A stretch of DNA of 64,000 nt from Tabrizicola sp. (GTDB taxonomy: Bacteria > Pseudomonadota > Alphaproteobacteria > Rhodobacterales > Rhodobacteraceae), in assembly GCF_022842145.1 (NCBI RefSeq), contig NZ_JALHQD010000003.1, positions 310,001-374,000 of the forward strand, written 5' to 3'. The notes under the pieces were generated by a model. That model searched no databases and had not been told where the DNA came from. It worked only from the letters and a program-made list of their open reading frames with translations. This document shows positions 1 through 9,400 of this stretch, one piece after another. Position 1 is the stretch's first letter, and each line of letters starts with the position of its first letter. Both the position numbers and the translations under genes were made by a program.

Positions 1-10
1 AAGGCGATAG

Positions 11-34
11 ATGGTGCTGCAAGAGAGGATTGAA
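11..34. repeat. attL, left copy of the 24-bp attachment repeat
   Basis: Identical over 24 bp to positions 15236-15259, beginning ATGGTGCTGCAAGAGAGG. The repeat equals the last ~22 bases of tRNA-Thr (T arm and acceptor, CCA end) plus flanking AT. The sequence diverges immediately on both sides (G versus A before it, G versus C after it), so these are the repeat limits. Confidence 0.9.
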
Positions 35-378
35 GTTTCCCTTCTCCACACGGATCTCCCCGTATGTCATTGTTTTATATTAATTATCCAAAATCTGTGC
101 TAGCTCGACCTGACAAGAAGACTAGCACAAACACTAGCACAACCGTGTCCGCTCTAAGCTCATCTCCGACACCGAAATCAGTCACACGGCAAGTACGTGT
201 CGAAACACTTCAGCGTTGACACCAACCCAGAGGGGACATGACGCGAGGAGGCCACAAAAAGGCAAGCTCAGCTTTGGACGTTGTCGCAGCTCCGCGCTTG
301 ACGGTCCTTTTTTTTATTGTACGTAATACTCTGTCTGGTGGCTGCATACAACAAACGACATGTCTAAAATGCCGAGGG
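35..378. other. Left-end noncoding region of the element
   Basis: No convincing gene is seen. The region holds the putative arm-type sites (95-142) and, at 303-321, an AT-rich T run downstream of the minus-strand gene that ends at 379. It is visibly AT-richer than the chromosome to the right of 15.3 kb. Confidence 0.6.
95..142. promoter_or_regulatory. Putative integrase arm-type sites, left end
   Basis: Contains CTGTGCTAG (95-103) and two direct copies of CTAGCACAA (122-130 and 134-142, 12 bp apart). The same core recurs at the right end (15133-15182). Short repeated sites just inside both att sites are what arm-binding sites of a bipartite tyrosine integrase look like; binding is inferred. 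Confidence 0.55.
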
Positions 379-2592
379 CTAGATTATGTAACCGCTCGAG
401 GATGACTTCTTTGATTTGACTCGGAAGAACGATATACCGTCGTAGGTAAGAGTTTTTGAGTCCCTAAAGATAGTCATCACAACACAATCCGTAGTCCCTA
501 CAAAACCATCAGCAACGGAGTATGCAATTACACGGCAATTCCCCGCTATATCCGGCGAACGATCTAGGTCTCTTCTGTCCATCAGGTTGATCAGAACGAC
601 GAACTGCCTATCATTGATGACGTACTTTGAATGCTCTCCTTGCTTGGACCTACCACCACCGCCGGAACGCCAACGGGAGATTCTAGATTGCAGTTTCGCC
701 AATGCCGGTGGGGGCTGATTCATAATTGTGAATAGAATATCAAACTTATGTCGATCAATTGACGGGTGGCCAGCGTACACTTCATCGGAGATCAACTTCC
801 ACCTTGGGGGTAGTGAGACACCCACCAAAGCCGAATTTGCACGATCCTCCCTTGGAATCTTAGTGGTACGAACAAGATCGTCGGCCTGAAAAAGTAATAC
901 AGTTTGATCACGCGTGCCTTCTCCAAGCACACAAAATCCATTGGTTAAGTACATCGACAGAAGATCTTGCTCATCACCAATAAAGTCCAAGACCTCTTCG
1001 AGTGTGTAACGTCTACTTAGATAGTGGCCGAATGAAACTTCGCTATCGAGATACTTTGATATCATGAACAGCTCACCCAAAGATATTGAAGGAGCCCACT
1101 TCGTCGTGCTATCAATCATACCTAGGCGCTCGAAGAATCTCCGCCCCGCTGTGAGGGAAGCGAGCCCTTCAATCGTAATGCCAAAGCGATAGACTGCCTT
1201 TGGCTTGGTTAGGTCGATTAGAACGGGCTTGCCCGTCGTTTTCTCCCATAGACTAGCACGGGGACCATACTCGTTAAGGTACGCTTGCATCCTCATGGAC
1301 TGTTCTGCAGGTTCAACAAAAAGCTCGCGAAGTGTCTTCTTTAATGCCTCTGGGCCACCTCTTCGTGCTGGTTCTCTAATCTTTCCAGACTTTGCCTCAA
1401 ATATGAAGATTTGATTTCCAAGTATGGCAACGGTGTCGTGCTCGTAGATTTTCCCGTCTGTCGGATCCTTCCATTGCAGTGAGCGTATAACGGTTGCTGA
1501 CGGCAATGCTTTGCTCACCACTTCGAAAATGAGTTCTTCGAGTGCTTCCGCACGCGCGTCAGAGAGCGCTGCTGCAGTCAGTCGATCCTCAGGTATAAGG
1601 CTCTCAATAATTCTAAATGGGAATGCGAAGGGTATCTGAGGCAAGGCCGTAAAGTATTTGCTTGAAGCGGTTTCAATGAATGGTCTGTTCCAAACAGGGT
1701 TGTTCATAAACAAGTGCTCAAAGGACTGGTCGAAAAGGTCTCCGGGCCTGTGCGACAGAGCTTTGAAGGTGTCCTTCTCTAGTTCGGATAACCCTTCGGA
1801 ATTTATTGTAAATATCCATTCGTGGGAAATCTCAGTAAGCTGAAATGCAAGGTTTCTAAGTGTCTCTAAATCCGTCCTCTCGCTGTCGACACGCTTCCAA
1901 GTCTTGGCCGCCAGTGGACATACGTCTACGTAGAAATCGACAATACCTTGAACCGCTTCTTTGGTAGTTGCCTCAAGGAGGGCTTGCACTTTGTCATAGT
2001 GGTCGCCTAGGCGGACGGCGATCTTGTCCACTTCTTTAACTATCGAGCGAAAGCGCGCCCTCAGTTCACTGAACTCTTTCGTCTTTTGGTCGAACTTCGT
2101 TGCTATTCTGTCAACGACTATGAGGCAGACTTCGCGATCAAAGATGAAGCGGTAATGCAGTGTTTGAGCGCGTGTTCTATTAGCTAGTTCAGAGAACGGA
2201 TCAGTGCGGTCTGCCTTCTGCTTTCCTATGAAAGACTCAAGAGTTGCTTCGGCTGCTTTCCATGTTCTAAGCAAGCTATGCGGTGATGGTGGAATGCGAC
2301 GACTCGTCTGAAGCTGCATCAAGAATGTTGCTTGAAGAATTTCAAGTGCGGCAAGGGGGACCGTGGTCGGCCCGCTCTTCTTCGCAGATCCTTCTAGAGT
2401 GCACTGAGTAGCGGTTCGAGATAAGAGACTGATAGGATCATGAATCCGTATAGCCGTCTCAATAGTAGACCTATTTTCTTGGAATTCATTTTCCCAGTTC
2501 GCAGGTTCAGTTACGTCGCCTGTCTCAGCACCAAAATCCCTAAGCATCTCGTAGCCGTGGAGATAGATTTTGGAGTTTCCCAGTTTTTTCAT
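379..2592 (-). CDS. Large AT-rich cargo protein with PD-(D/E)xK nuclease-like signature
   Basis: A 737-aa protein that I cannot assign to a named family. The first half is mainly helical and charged. Around residues 353-401 there is an arrangement typical of PD-(D/E)xK/NERD-type nucleases: an acidic helix (LEELIFEVV, E353), then EHD (D386), a hydrophobic strand, and FEAKSG (E399, K401). The C-terminal third has no motif I recognise. The gene is AT-richer than its surroundings and stands alone at the outer end of the element, opposite the integrase, a common cargo position. The start has an AGAGA-rich leader but no strong Shine-Dalgarno. I infer a nuclease in phage defence; the fold call rests on this motif alone. 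Confidence 0.6.
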   Translation of the reverse strand: MKKLGNSKIYLHGYEMLRDFGAETGDVTEPANWENEFQENRSTIETAIRIHDPISLLSRTATQCTLEGSAKKSGPTTVPLAALEILQATFLMQLQTSRRIPPSPHSLLRTWKAAEATLESFIGKQKADRTDPFSELANRTRAQTLHYRFIFDREVCLIVVDRIATKFDQKTKEFSELRARFRSIVKEVDKIAVRLGDHYDKVQALLEATTKEAVQGIVDFYVDVCPLAAKTWKRVDSERTDLETLRNLAFQLTEISHEWIFTINSEGLSELEKDTFKALSHRPGDLFDQSFEHLFMNNPVWNRPFIETASSKYFTALPQIPFAFPFRIIESLIPEDRLTAAALSDARAEALEELIFEVVSKALPSATVIRSLQWKDPTDGKIYEHDTVAILGNQIFIFEAKSGKIREPARRGGPEALKKTLRELFVEPAEQSMRMQAYLNEYGPRASLWEKTTGKPVLIDLTKPKAVYRFGITIEGLASLTAGRRFFERLGMIDSTTKWAPSISLGELFMISKYLDSEVSFGHYLSRRYTLEEVLDFIGDEQDLLSMYLTNGFCVLGEGTRDQTVLLFQADDLVRTTKIPREDRANSALVGVSLPPRWKLISDEVYAGHPSIDRHKFDILFTIMNQPPPALAKLQSRISRWRSGGGGRSKQGEHSKYVINDRQFVVLINLMDRRDLDRSPDIAGNCRVIAYSVADGFVGTTDCVVMTIFRDSKTLTYDGISFFRVKSKKSSSSGYII

Positions 2593-3035
2593 TCTCTTTC
2601 TCTCGATCGTTTAATGCAGCTTTTCTATTGCAAAAAGCTACTGCAGAAACTCCGAATATTGGAGCCAGAAGGGAACTACTGCACGGACTGCTGTGAACCT
2701 TGTAGATGGGTTCACAGAACGTAATCATGGAGAGCGCTGAGAATGGCGTCTCGGAACATAGCTGAAACTATGGTAGGTACCGTCCGCCTTTTAGGCCCGG
2801 AGCAACTCTCAGCAGTCTCAAATTCGGCTTGACGCCCGAAGTTGTAAAGTGGGTTGCACGCCAGTGCACGATTTTTTTTATGTCTCAAGCGCAAGGTTGG
2901 CATTCCTTGAGAAGCCGGTTGACTTCGACTTGGGGCTCAAAATGTTGCTATGCAACCCGTTTGCAGCAACTGCTGACTGTTTCCGGCCCGACCCCATACC
3001 CCCAGATGGGTCCCCCCAGATCCTCGTGAGAAGCG
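2593..3035. other. Noncoding stretch between nuclease-like gene and resolvase remnant
   Basis: Short frames exist on both strands, but none has a recognisable product or a convincing ribosome binding site. It carries the upstream region of the 737-aa gene on its left and the downstream region of the broken resolvase on its right. It could include the edge of an older insertion, but I see no inverted terminal repeats. Confidence 0.5.
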
Positions 3036-3725
3036 TCACAGCACAGATGATCGGTCGAGCAGTCTGGCCTGTACGTTCGCGACGGTCGCAGCATGCCACA
3101 CGCCGCCGCGCGCCGTCTTGATGCCACGGCGATTCAATTCGCCTGCGATCTTGTGCAGGGTGGTGTGTCCGGCTGCCCGCACGTCTGCCAGTATCTCCAT
3201 AAGATCAGCCGCAAAGGCGTCAGCCTTGGCTTTCCTAGCTTTGTTAGAGGCCGCGTTACCCTTGCCTGCCCGCCGCAGGGCAGCCGCGCCATTGGGGTTG
3301 CCTAAGCGCGTTCCACGGGCCTTTGCAGCTTGCAGAGCGGCAACGGTTCTGGCGCTGATTGCGCGCGCCTCCTCTTCGGCAATAATGCTTTTGATGCCGA
3401 TAGTTAACGGCGTCGTGTGTTGATCGTCGCAACATACGAAGTCTACGCCTGAGTCGCGTAGGTTTAAGAGGAAGGCAGCGTTTCTTCCCAGCCTGTCGAG
3501 CTTCGCAATGACCAAGCGCGAGCCGGTCACGCGGGCTTGTCGCAGCGCCTTCGCCAGTTCCGGGCGGGAGTTGTTCCGGCCCGACTCCACCTCCACAAAG
3601 CTGCCCATAATGGTGGCATGGTGTTGGGCCGCCTAAGCGGCAATAGCGGACTTCTGAGCGTCCAACCCGAGTCCAGAGTCTGCCTGTGACTGCATGCTGA
3701 CTCTGATGTAGCTGACGACTTTCAT
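3036..3725 (-). pseudogene. Serine recombinase (resolvase/invertase family) with an in-frame amber codon
   Basis: Read from ATG at 3725, the frame is 229 codons long and collinear with small serine recombinases. It begins MKVVSYIRVS with the catalytic Ser10, has the typical KLDRLGRN motif in the middle and ends in a C-terminal helix-turn-helix (LHKIAGELNRRGIKTA). Codon 31 is TAG (3633-3635), in the same frame, with recombinase-like sequence on both sides. The next ATG, at 3608, would give a 190-aa protein lacking the catalytic serine. The gene is therefore probably inactive unless the stop is read through, suppressed or a sequencing error. Confidence 0.8.
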
Positions 3726-4019
3726 GGTTCGGGGCCGCTTCAGGTTTGGCGTAATGTCCGTTAGGCCGTTTTATACACTCCACCAGCATGATTCGCGAGT
3801 CGTTTCAATAGCTTCCGTGAAAATGGGCCGCGATTTTGCGGCGGTGCGCCCAATTATGCAACCGTACAAGAAAAGTTGCTGTAACGCAGGTCGAGGGCGG
3901 CTGCGGGGGTATCCAGCTGGGCGGGGGGGGGGTGGCGTTTCTTGGCTGTTCAAGAATCTTCGGATGGTTTACACTTGACATGAACACAACAAGAACAAAT
4001 ATGCGGGCAGTGACCAACG
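3726..4019. other. Intergenic region with C/G tracts upstream of the three-gene cassette
   Basis: This 294-bp stretch separates the diverging resolvase remnant and the cassette. It contains a long G tract near 3920 and, next to the cassette, TTGACA at 3975-3980 followed 17 bp later by AATATG. No gene is seen. Confidence 0.5.
3975..4003 (+). promoter_or_regulatory. Candidate promoter for the three-gene cassette
   Basis: A perfect -35 (TTGACA) and a weak -10 (AATATG) with a 17-bp spacer lie just upstream of the start at 4020. The leader would be very short, so this is a weak prediction. Confidence 0.35.
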
Positions 4020-4487
4020 ATGACCGGAAGCAGGTGGGTGAAGGCACTTGGCTACATCGCGGCGTTCGTAGGGGGGTTGGTGGCATGGTACTTCTTGTCT
4101 GCGATGGGGTTCTTTTACAGCGGTGATCTACCCACCCCTGTATTTCCGGCTGACAACAGCGTTGCCACGTATCTGAGCTTTCTGTCTGTAATGATGACTG
4201 CAGTAACTGTGGTGCTTGCCGTGCTGGGTATCGGGATAGGCATTGTTGCGGTATTCACCTTCGCCGGTATCCGTGAGGAGATTCAGAAGGTCGCGACCAA
4301 GATCACTTCGGATGCCGATGAGCGTCTAGAAGAGGCTCTGACTGCGGTCGAAAAGAAGGTTGACGGCCTGTTGTCGGAGGAAGTCATCCAAGCCCGCGTT
4401 GATCAGGTGGCAATGTCGCTCCGACAGACACCCAGCGTCGCGGAGCTGGAAGAGGATTTCGACAAAGAAGATGACGGAAACCGCTAG
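4020..4487 (+). CDS. Two-transmembrane protein with cytoplasmic coiled-coil tail
   Basis: A 155-aa protein with membrane segments at about residues 7-31 and 54-82, followed by a charged, probably coiled-coil region (about 84-130) and an acidic tail. I recognise no family. It is the first gene of a tight three-gene cassette: 11 bp to the metallopeptidase gene, then 9 bp to the beta-family gene. The ATG at 4020 is preceded by a poor ribosome site; a GTG at 4038, with GGAAGCAGG upstream, is an alternative start. A membrane-anchored effector or sensor role is inferred only from its place beside an ImmA/IrrE gene. Confidence 0.65.
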   Translation: MTGSRWVKALGYIAAFVGGLVAWYFLSAMGFFYSGDLPTPVFPADNSVATYLSFLSVMMTAVTVVLAVLGIGIGIVAVFTFAGIREEIQKVATKITSDADERLEEALTAVEKKVDGLLSEEVIQARVDQVAMSLRQTPSVAELEEDFDKEDDGNR

Positions 4488-4498
4488 GAGGAAACTAC

Positions 4499-5008
4499 AT
4501 GTCAAAGGAACTCTCTAGGGTGCTCGGGCAGCAGCGGGAAATCATAGAACATTACCTATCAGAGTATCCAGTGAAGCTTGGGCAGATGGCGCGGGACCTA
4601 GGGGTAGATATAAAGGTGGCCAGTCTGGGCACAGGGATTTCAGGAAGGATTGCCCTTGAGGGTGGACGCTACGTGATACGTGTAAACCGAAACGAGGCGC
4701 GAGAGCGTCAACGGTTTACTATTGGCCATGAGCTTGCCCATTTCCTTCTACATCGGCATATAATCGATAGTTCGCCGGATGGCATCACGGACACTGTCCT
4801 GTATCGATCTGGCGCGCCCGAGAGGATTGAGTTTGAGGCCAACCGACTGGCCGCAGAACTCGTCATGCCGATGTCTCTCATTGAAAGAGAACTAAGAGAG
4901 AACTTTGGGGGCCTTGTTACAGAGGTCACCATCGAAGGTCTTGCTTCCCTTTTTGAAGTGTCGAAAGCTGCCATGGAGATCAAGCTTTCCACTCTGATTG
5001 AAGCCTAA
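4499..5008 (+). CDS. ImmA/IrrE family metallopeptidase
   Basis: A 169-aa zinc peptidase. The HExxH motif is HELAH (His77, Glu78, His81), and the third ligand is probably Glu113 in FEANRLAAELVMP, the usual second motif of the family. There is no N-terminal helix-turn-helix, unlike many family members. A strong AGGAGG lies 6 bp upstream of the ATG. Family members cleave repressors or regulators (for example ImmA on ImmR, IrrE on DdrO) and recur in defence and mobile-element modules. Its neighbours are a two-TM protein and a beta-family protein in the same operon, so a partner or substrate is probably encoded there. Confidence 0.88.
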   Translation: MSKELSRVLGQQREIIEHYLSEYPVKLGQMARDLGVDIKVASLGTGISGRIALEGGRYVIRVNRNEARERQRFTIGHELAHFLLHRHIIDSSPDGITDTVLYRSGAPERIEFEANRLAAELVMPMSLIERELRENFGGLVTEVTIEGLASLFEVSKAAMEIKLSTLIEA

Positions 5009-5017
5009 CGAGATACC

Positions 5018-6097
5018 ATGGTCCTAGACAACAAGACCTACGTCCCTACGCTGGCCATCCGTGCCAGTGAAATGAACGGTCTGGAATTCTTGCCGGGTGC
5101 AACGAAGGAAAGGATGACACCTTGTATCCTTCTCGCCCCGTGGGCCAATGCCCTTACACTTCAGAAGGCTGTGGATAGGGTCGAGAAGGCTTTCCGGCAC
5201 CAGCATTACCTGCTCGACATTGATAGGGACTATGAATTCAGCAACCTAGAAAGCGGACCGCAGCAAGAGTTAGTCGCCTTGCTCAACCCTGCGAACGCGT
5301 TCGAAAACTGGTGCCGGTTTGTCGAGGATCATGAATGGGTCTTGCCTTGCGTGCAGACACGAGGGCAGAGTGCAGCCGAAATACGCAGACAGATAGAGCG
5401 TTTTCAGGGCGCGGGGCGCTCCTACTGCATGCGTATCTTTATGGGCCGAGTTCCTAGCAACATTTCTGATGTCGTAGCTGCATTTGCCGCATCTGGTGCG
5501 GCAGACTACTCTATAATTCTAGAAGGCGGTTGGACGCAGGACCCTCTGAGCCTAGCATCTTGGTTTGACGGCATGATTGGCGGGCATCTGCAGGTGATCG
5601 ATGCCACTGTCCCCATAGTCCTTTCTTGCACCTCAATGCCGAAAATGTACTCAGACTACGACAGGGGAGTTTACAAGGTCCCGTTCTCAAATCGACAACT
5701 GATAGATCAAATCCGACTGCGTCGGTCTAACCGCGCTCGGATCATCTATGGGGATTGGGGGAGCACGCGCCCGCGAGAGCCGGGTGGGTTTGCTACCCGC
5801 CCTCTGGATCGGGTGGATTATCCGACTGGTGATGCTTGGTACATCGCGCGGAACAAGGATGACGCGTGGGACTTTCGGCTTGCCGCTCAAGCGATACTTG
5901 CCAGCGGTGAATGGGAAGGTGATCTCGACATTTGGGGAGAGGAGATGATCGAGAACACGGCTATTAGCCCTGCATTAGGTATCGATACGCCACAGAAGAA
6001 TGTCGCATCTCGGGTAAACATCCATCTTCATCGGCAGGCCTTCTTCGGTACAGGCGATCTTGGTAGCTTGAATCTCGATGAGGATTGGCAGGACTAA
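5018..6097 (+). CDS. Beta family protein (phage T4 beta protein-like)
   Basis: A 359-aa protein resembling the 'beta family protein' group (Pfam T4 beta protein), judged from its N-terminus (YVPTLAIRASEMNGLEFL, then ERMTPCILLAPW), its TIM-barrel-like alternation, and the conserved middle ('DYSIILEGGW') and C-terminal parts. The molecular function of the family is not established; members occur near ImmA/IrrE genes and in defence islands. It starts 9 bp after the metallopeptidase stop and has only a weak ribosome site, so translation is probably coupled. A repeat-rich region follows its stop. Confidence 0.72.
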   Translation: MVLDNKTYVPTLAIRASEMNGLEFLPGATKERMTPCILLAPWANALTLQKAVDRVEKAFRHQHYLLDIDRDYEFSNLESGPQQELVALLNPANAFENWCRFVEDHEWVLPCVQTRGQSAAEIRRQIERFQGAGRSYCMRIFMGRVPSNISDVVAAFAASGAADYSIILEGGWTQDPLSLASWFDGMIGGHLQVIDATVPIVLSCTSMPKMYSDYDRGVYKVPFSNRQLIDQIRLRRSNRARIIYGDWGSTRPREPGGFATRPLDRVDYPTGDAWYIARNKDDAWDFRLAAQAILASGEWEGDLDIWGEEMIENTAISPALGIDTPQKNVASRVNIHLHRQAFFGTGDLGSLNLDEDWQD

Positions 6098-6450
6098 TCC
6101 GCACGGAACGCACGGACTGAAACTCCACCAGTCCGTGCGGGGGGCTGTCCAGAACTTTCATGTTTACCAATGCCTTAAAAGTCTCGCACGGACTACACGG
6201 ACTACACGGAGTAAAAATAGAGTGTCTTTCTTCTAATTCACTTTGACCTCTCTCACGCTTGCTCTGTGCGCCTCGTGGCAGGCAATTCCTAGCCCGTCAT
6301 ATATCCTCCGTGCAGTCCTTGCAGTCCGTGCGGATGTGTAAGTATCTGCGACGTAACGATTAACTTGGCGAAGTCCGCACGGACAACCCCCATTCAGTCA
6401 GTGCGGTTGTCCGTGCGGACTTTAGAAAGGCCGCTGACGCGGCCCATGTC
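6098..6450. repeat. Iteron-like repeat field with a 17-bp perfect inverted repeat
   Basis: This noncoding 353 bp is full of the word GCACGGACT and its complement. At 6107-6140 facing copies (CGCACGGACT / AGTCCGTGCG) form a hairpin just after the beta-family gene. At 6185-6211 there are three tandem 9-bp units of the CACGGACTA type. At 6306-6333 more copies appear as the complement. At 6371-6387 and 6406-6422 lies a perfect 17-bp inverted repeat (AAGTCCGCACGGACAAC) around an 18-nt loop. The position beside the primase/helicase gene suggests a replication origin or a Rep-controlled site; terminator use is also possible. Confidence 0.7.
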
Positions 6451-9400
6451 TCACTCACCCACTCTCGGCTTACCACCCAACTGAGTCGGCGGCGGCACCC
6501 CCAGCGCGAGCCTGTCGATCCGGATGTTCGTCACCCTGCCGCCACCACATTCCGGCGGAAGGTTCGTCCACTTGCGGTTGCTACCCGACATAACCAATGC
6601 CCCGGCATCGCGAAGAGCCTTGAGCAAGCCATCCACGGTGCCACTCAGCCCCATAGCGCGCATGTTGATCTTGTCTGCGATCAAGACGATATGCGTGTCA
6701 GTGGTCCAACCCCACCGCTCGCGATACAGACGGGCGTCGGGGTCGCTGGCATTGGTGAGGTGGACGCCATCTGCCCCGGCGAACCAAGACCGGAAGCCGT
6801 CCAGCATGGACGCTTCGCCCTCGGTTGCCTTGCCTTCGTCCGACGCCCGGAACGTCTGCCACGCGGTGAGGATAGCCGCCCGAACCTTGTCTGCATCTGT
6901 CAGGAGTCCAGCTTCACACGCCAGCTCCCCTGCGATCTGAACAAGAGCGAAAACCTTCGCCGCCTCACGCTGGGCAGGGATCGCGGTCGGACCTGCCAGC
7001 TTCTCTGCCGCGTCTGCAATGTTCTTCCGGATGGTATGGCCCTTCTTGTGCCAGCCCCCAACGATCAGCCATCGCACGAAAGCCGGTCCAGCAAGTCCGT
7101 AGTTCCGCTGGATACCCTCGATCTTCGCCACTACGTCCGCGCTGACGCGCGCAACGCCCGTCACGTTCACATCTGGATACCGTCTCGACAGCCCGGCCCG
7201 ATACTCTACGCCCGCCGCCGTGATTGTGTCTTTCAGGGTCCGTTCCGACGACAACAACATGAACGTGCGGAACGTAGCTGTTTCACCCAAACCGGCGGCT
7301 GCTGTGGTGCCTGCCATCCGGCTCTTACCGGCCCCGCCAGACACGCCATAGAGGATGCCTGACAGCGCCTGCGGTTGCTGCATGGCCGCTAGATCGTCCA
7401 GACCGCCGAAAGCTTCTGAGGCACGGCTGGCGATCACCTCGACCGCATTAGCGGTCGTGTTAGCGGGGTAGAAGACGCCCTGCGACGGGTAGGGCGTCGC
7501 CCATGCAGTCGCGCCAAGCAAGAGCGCCGTGGACTTTCCCCGCGCGGCCTCGCCCGAGAAGTTCATGCCGCAACCCGACGCTTCCGCCAGAGCCATCAGC
7601 GGCCCGACGAAACCGGAACATGCTCCGATCACCCAATGGAAGTTCGGCGGCAAGGATTCATCGCCGTTCTGGATGTCTGCGAAGGCGGCTTCTGTCGCGT
7701 CCTTCCATCCGTCCAGCGTTCCTGCCGATGCTCGGTCTGTCACAGTAGCGACGGTCGAAAGTCGGAAAGGCTGCCCGCCCTCAGTCGCGGTGATGTATTC
7801 GCCGGTCGGGGCCAGATATCCCATGATCACCCCGCCACGATCCCGAACCCATCCGGGACGGGGGACAGTCGGGACATGGCGCTGGGGGTGAATCTGGCGG
7901 AACAGGTTCAGGATCGGTTCGCGGCTCTTTCTCGATACGAACAAGGTCATCCCGGCATCTGCCAGAAGTTCCAGAACACCGCCGCCGCCGTCCCTGATCA
8001 GGTCGGCCCTACGCAAGGTGACCTCAACCTCGGCCCCGTTCTCATTCTGAAAACTGATGATCCTGCCAGCGCCGGAATCCCCTGCAACGTTGGAAGCCCG
8101 CCCGATCACGTCGAAACGCTGGCAGAGCGGTATGTCGCTGCCGTCTTCCTTCCCGTCCGGCCCCCAGATCGTCCCGCCCTTGATGGTGAAAGCTCTTGGC
8201 AGCCAATCTCCGACAGGTTCGAACCCGGAGTCATCATCGCTCACGGGGTCGCCGTCTTCTTCGTCAATCTCTTCGTTCGACTGCGGCACGTATGGGCCCG
8301 GCAGCAGGCAGGACTCGTCAAACCAACCTTCCGACAGGGCCTTGTGCAGCATGTCCAGCCGGTCGTGAGTATCCTTGCACCCGTGCTTACAGTTCCAGAC
8401 AAACCCAGTGCCGCCGTCGCCGTCCTGCACATGACACCCAGTGTCCGTGGGGTCGCCCGCGTTGCTATGCCATTCGTCAAAGGGGCATTCGACGACTACG
8501 ATGTTGCCGTTGATTTTTCGCACCTTGTCTGGGGCTTCGGCCTGCAACAGCTCCCCGATTTCCAGCCGGTGGGCGTACTTCGCTGCCCATTTCCGAATGG
8601 GTATTCCGCCGATCTCGCGGTCATCCACCTTCGCGCCCGCGCCCGCCAGTTCGAAGGCGTTCTTCACGCCGCCCCTGTCCAATTCCGGCATGTCTGCCAA
8701 GGTCAGACCGCGCCCCCGTATTACGTCCAGTGCGAAGTCGCCCCCGCGCGGGTGGGAAGGCATGTAGAAGACGCGCGACACGTCCAAGCAGGCTTCGTCC
8801 GCAAGGAGGTCCAGCTTGTGGGCAAGGCCACGTACCAGCCGCGCATAGCGGTCCTGTTGCGCTCGCTGCATTGGTGCGAGCGAACCAATCAACAGGGGCT
8901 GGGCGAGGGGGAACAAAAGCCGATACTTCTGCAACGGCGAATGACGATAGACGATCTGGACTCCGTCTTCGTCATGGTCCTGCCCGTCAATCTCTACCGT
9001 GGCCAGAACGTCAGGCCGCAGTTTCGGAGCGAGGTAGGATCGAAGCTCGCCCGTGGTCGGGTCGCGTTCGATCTTGAGCGCACGTAGTACCGTGTCGCGC
9101 TTCACCTTCGAAGTCTCAGTACCATCGCGGAAGGACGTATAAGCAACGCAGGCAAATCCGGCGGCTTCGATCCGATCAAGAGCGGCGCTGTAGTCGTCGC
9201 CGGAGTCAACGTCGATACCGACCATCTCCACCGACTTCATACCGTTCGCCTTCCTGCGGACGTACTTCGACCCCGCCGCCTCACCAAACACGATAGGAAA
9301 GTACCCTTTCACCCGCCGCTCTGCATGCTGCGTCAACCCGCCATCGGGACCGCCTGCCAACCAAGCTCGGAATGGGACAGGCGTACTGTTCTTCCAATCA

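Noticed and set aside
2593-3035. Possible insertion-sequence remnant beside the resolvase
   Set aside because: No terminal inverted repeats, target duplication or transposase fragment could be seen.
3900-3950. G-tract region as a phase-variation switch
   Set aside because: The tract lies outside any supported gene and not within a predicted promoter spacer.
6185-6211. CRISPR-like tandem repeat
   Set aside because: Units are only 9 bp with no spacers, and no cas genes are present; an iteron-type field fits better.
7636-9087. 483-codon plus-strand frame opposite the primase/helicase gene
   Set aside because: The minus-strand reading contains the Walker A, zinc-ribbon and AEP-like motifs; the plus reading has none and no ribosome site.
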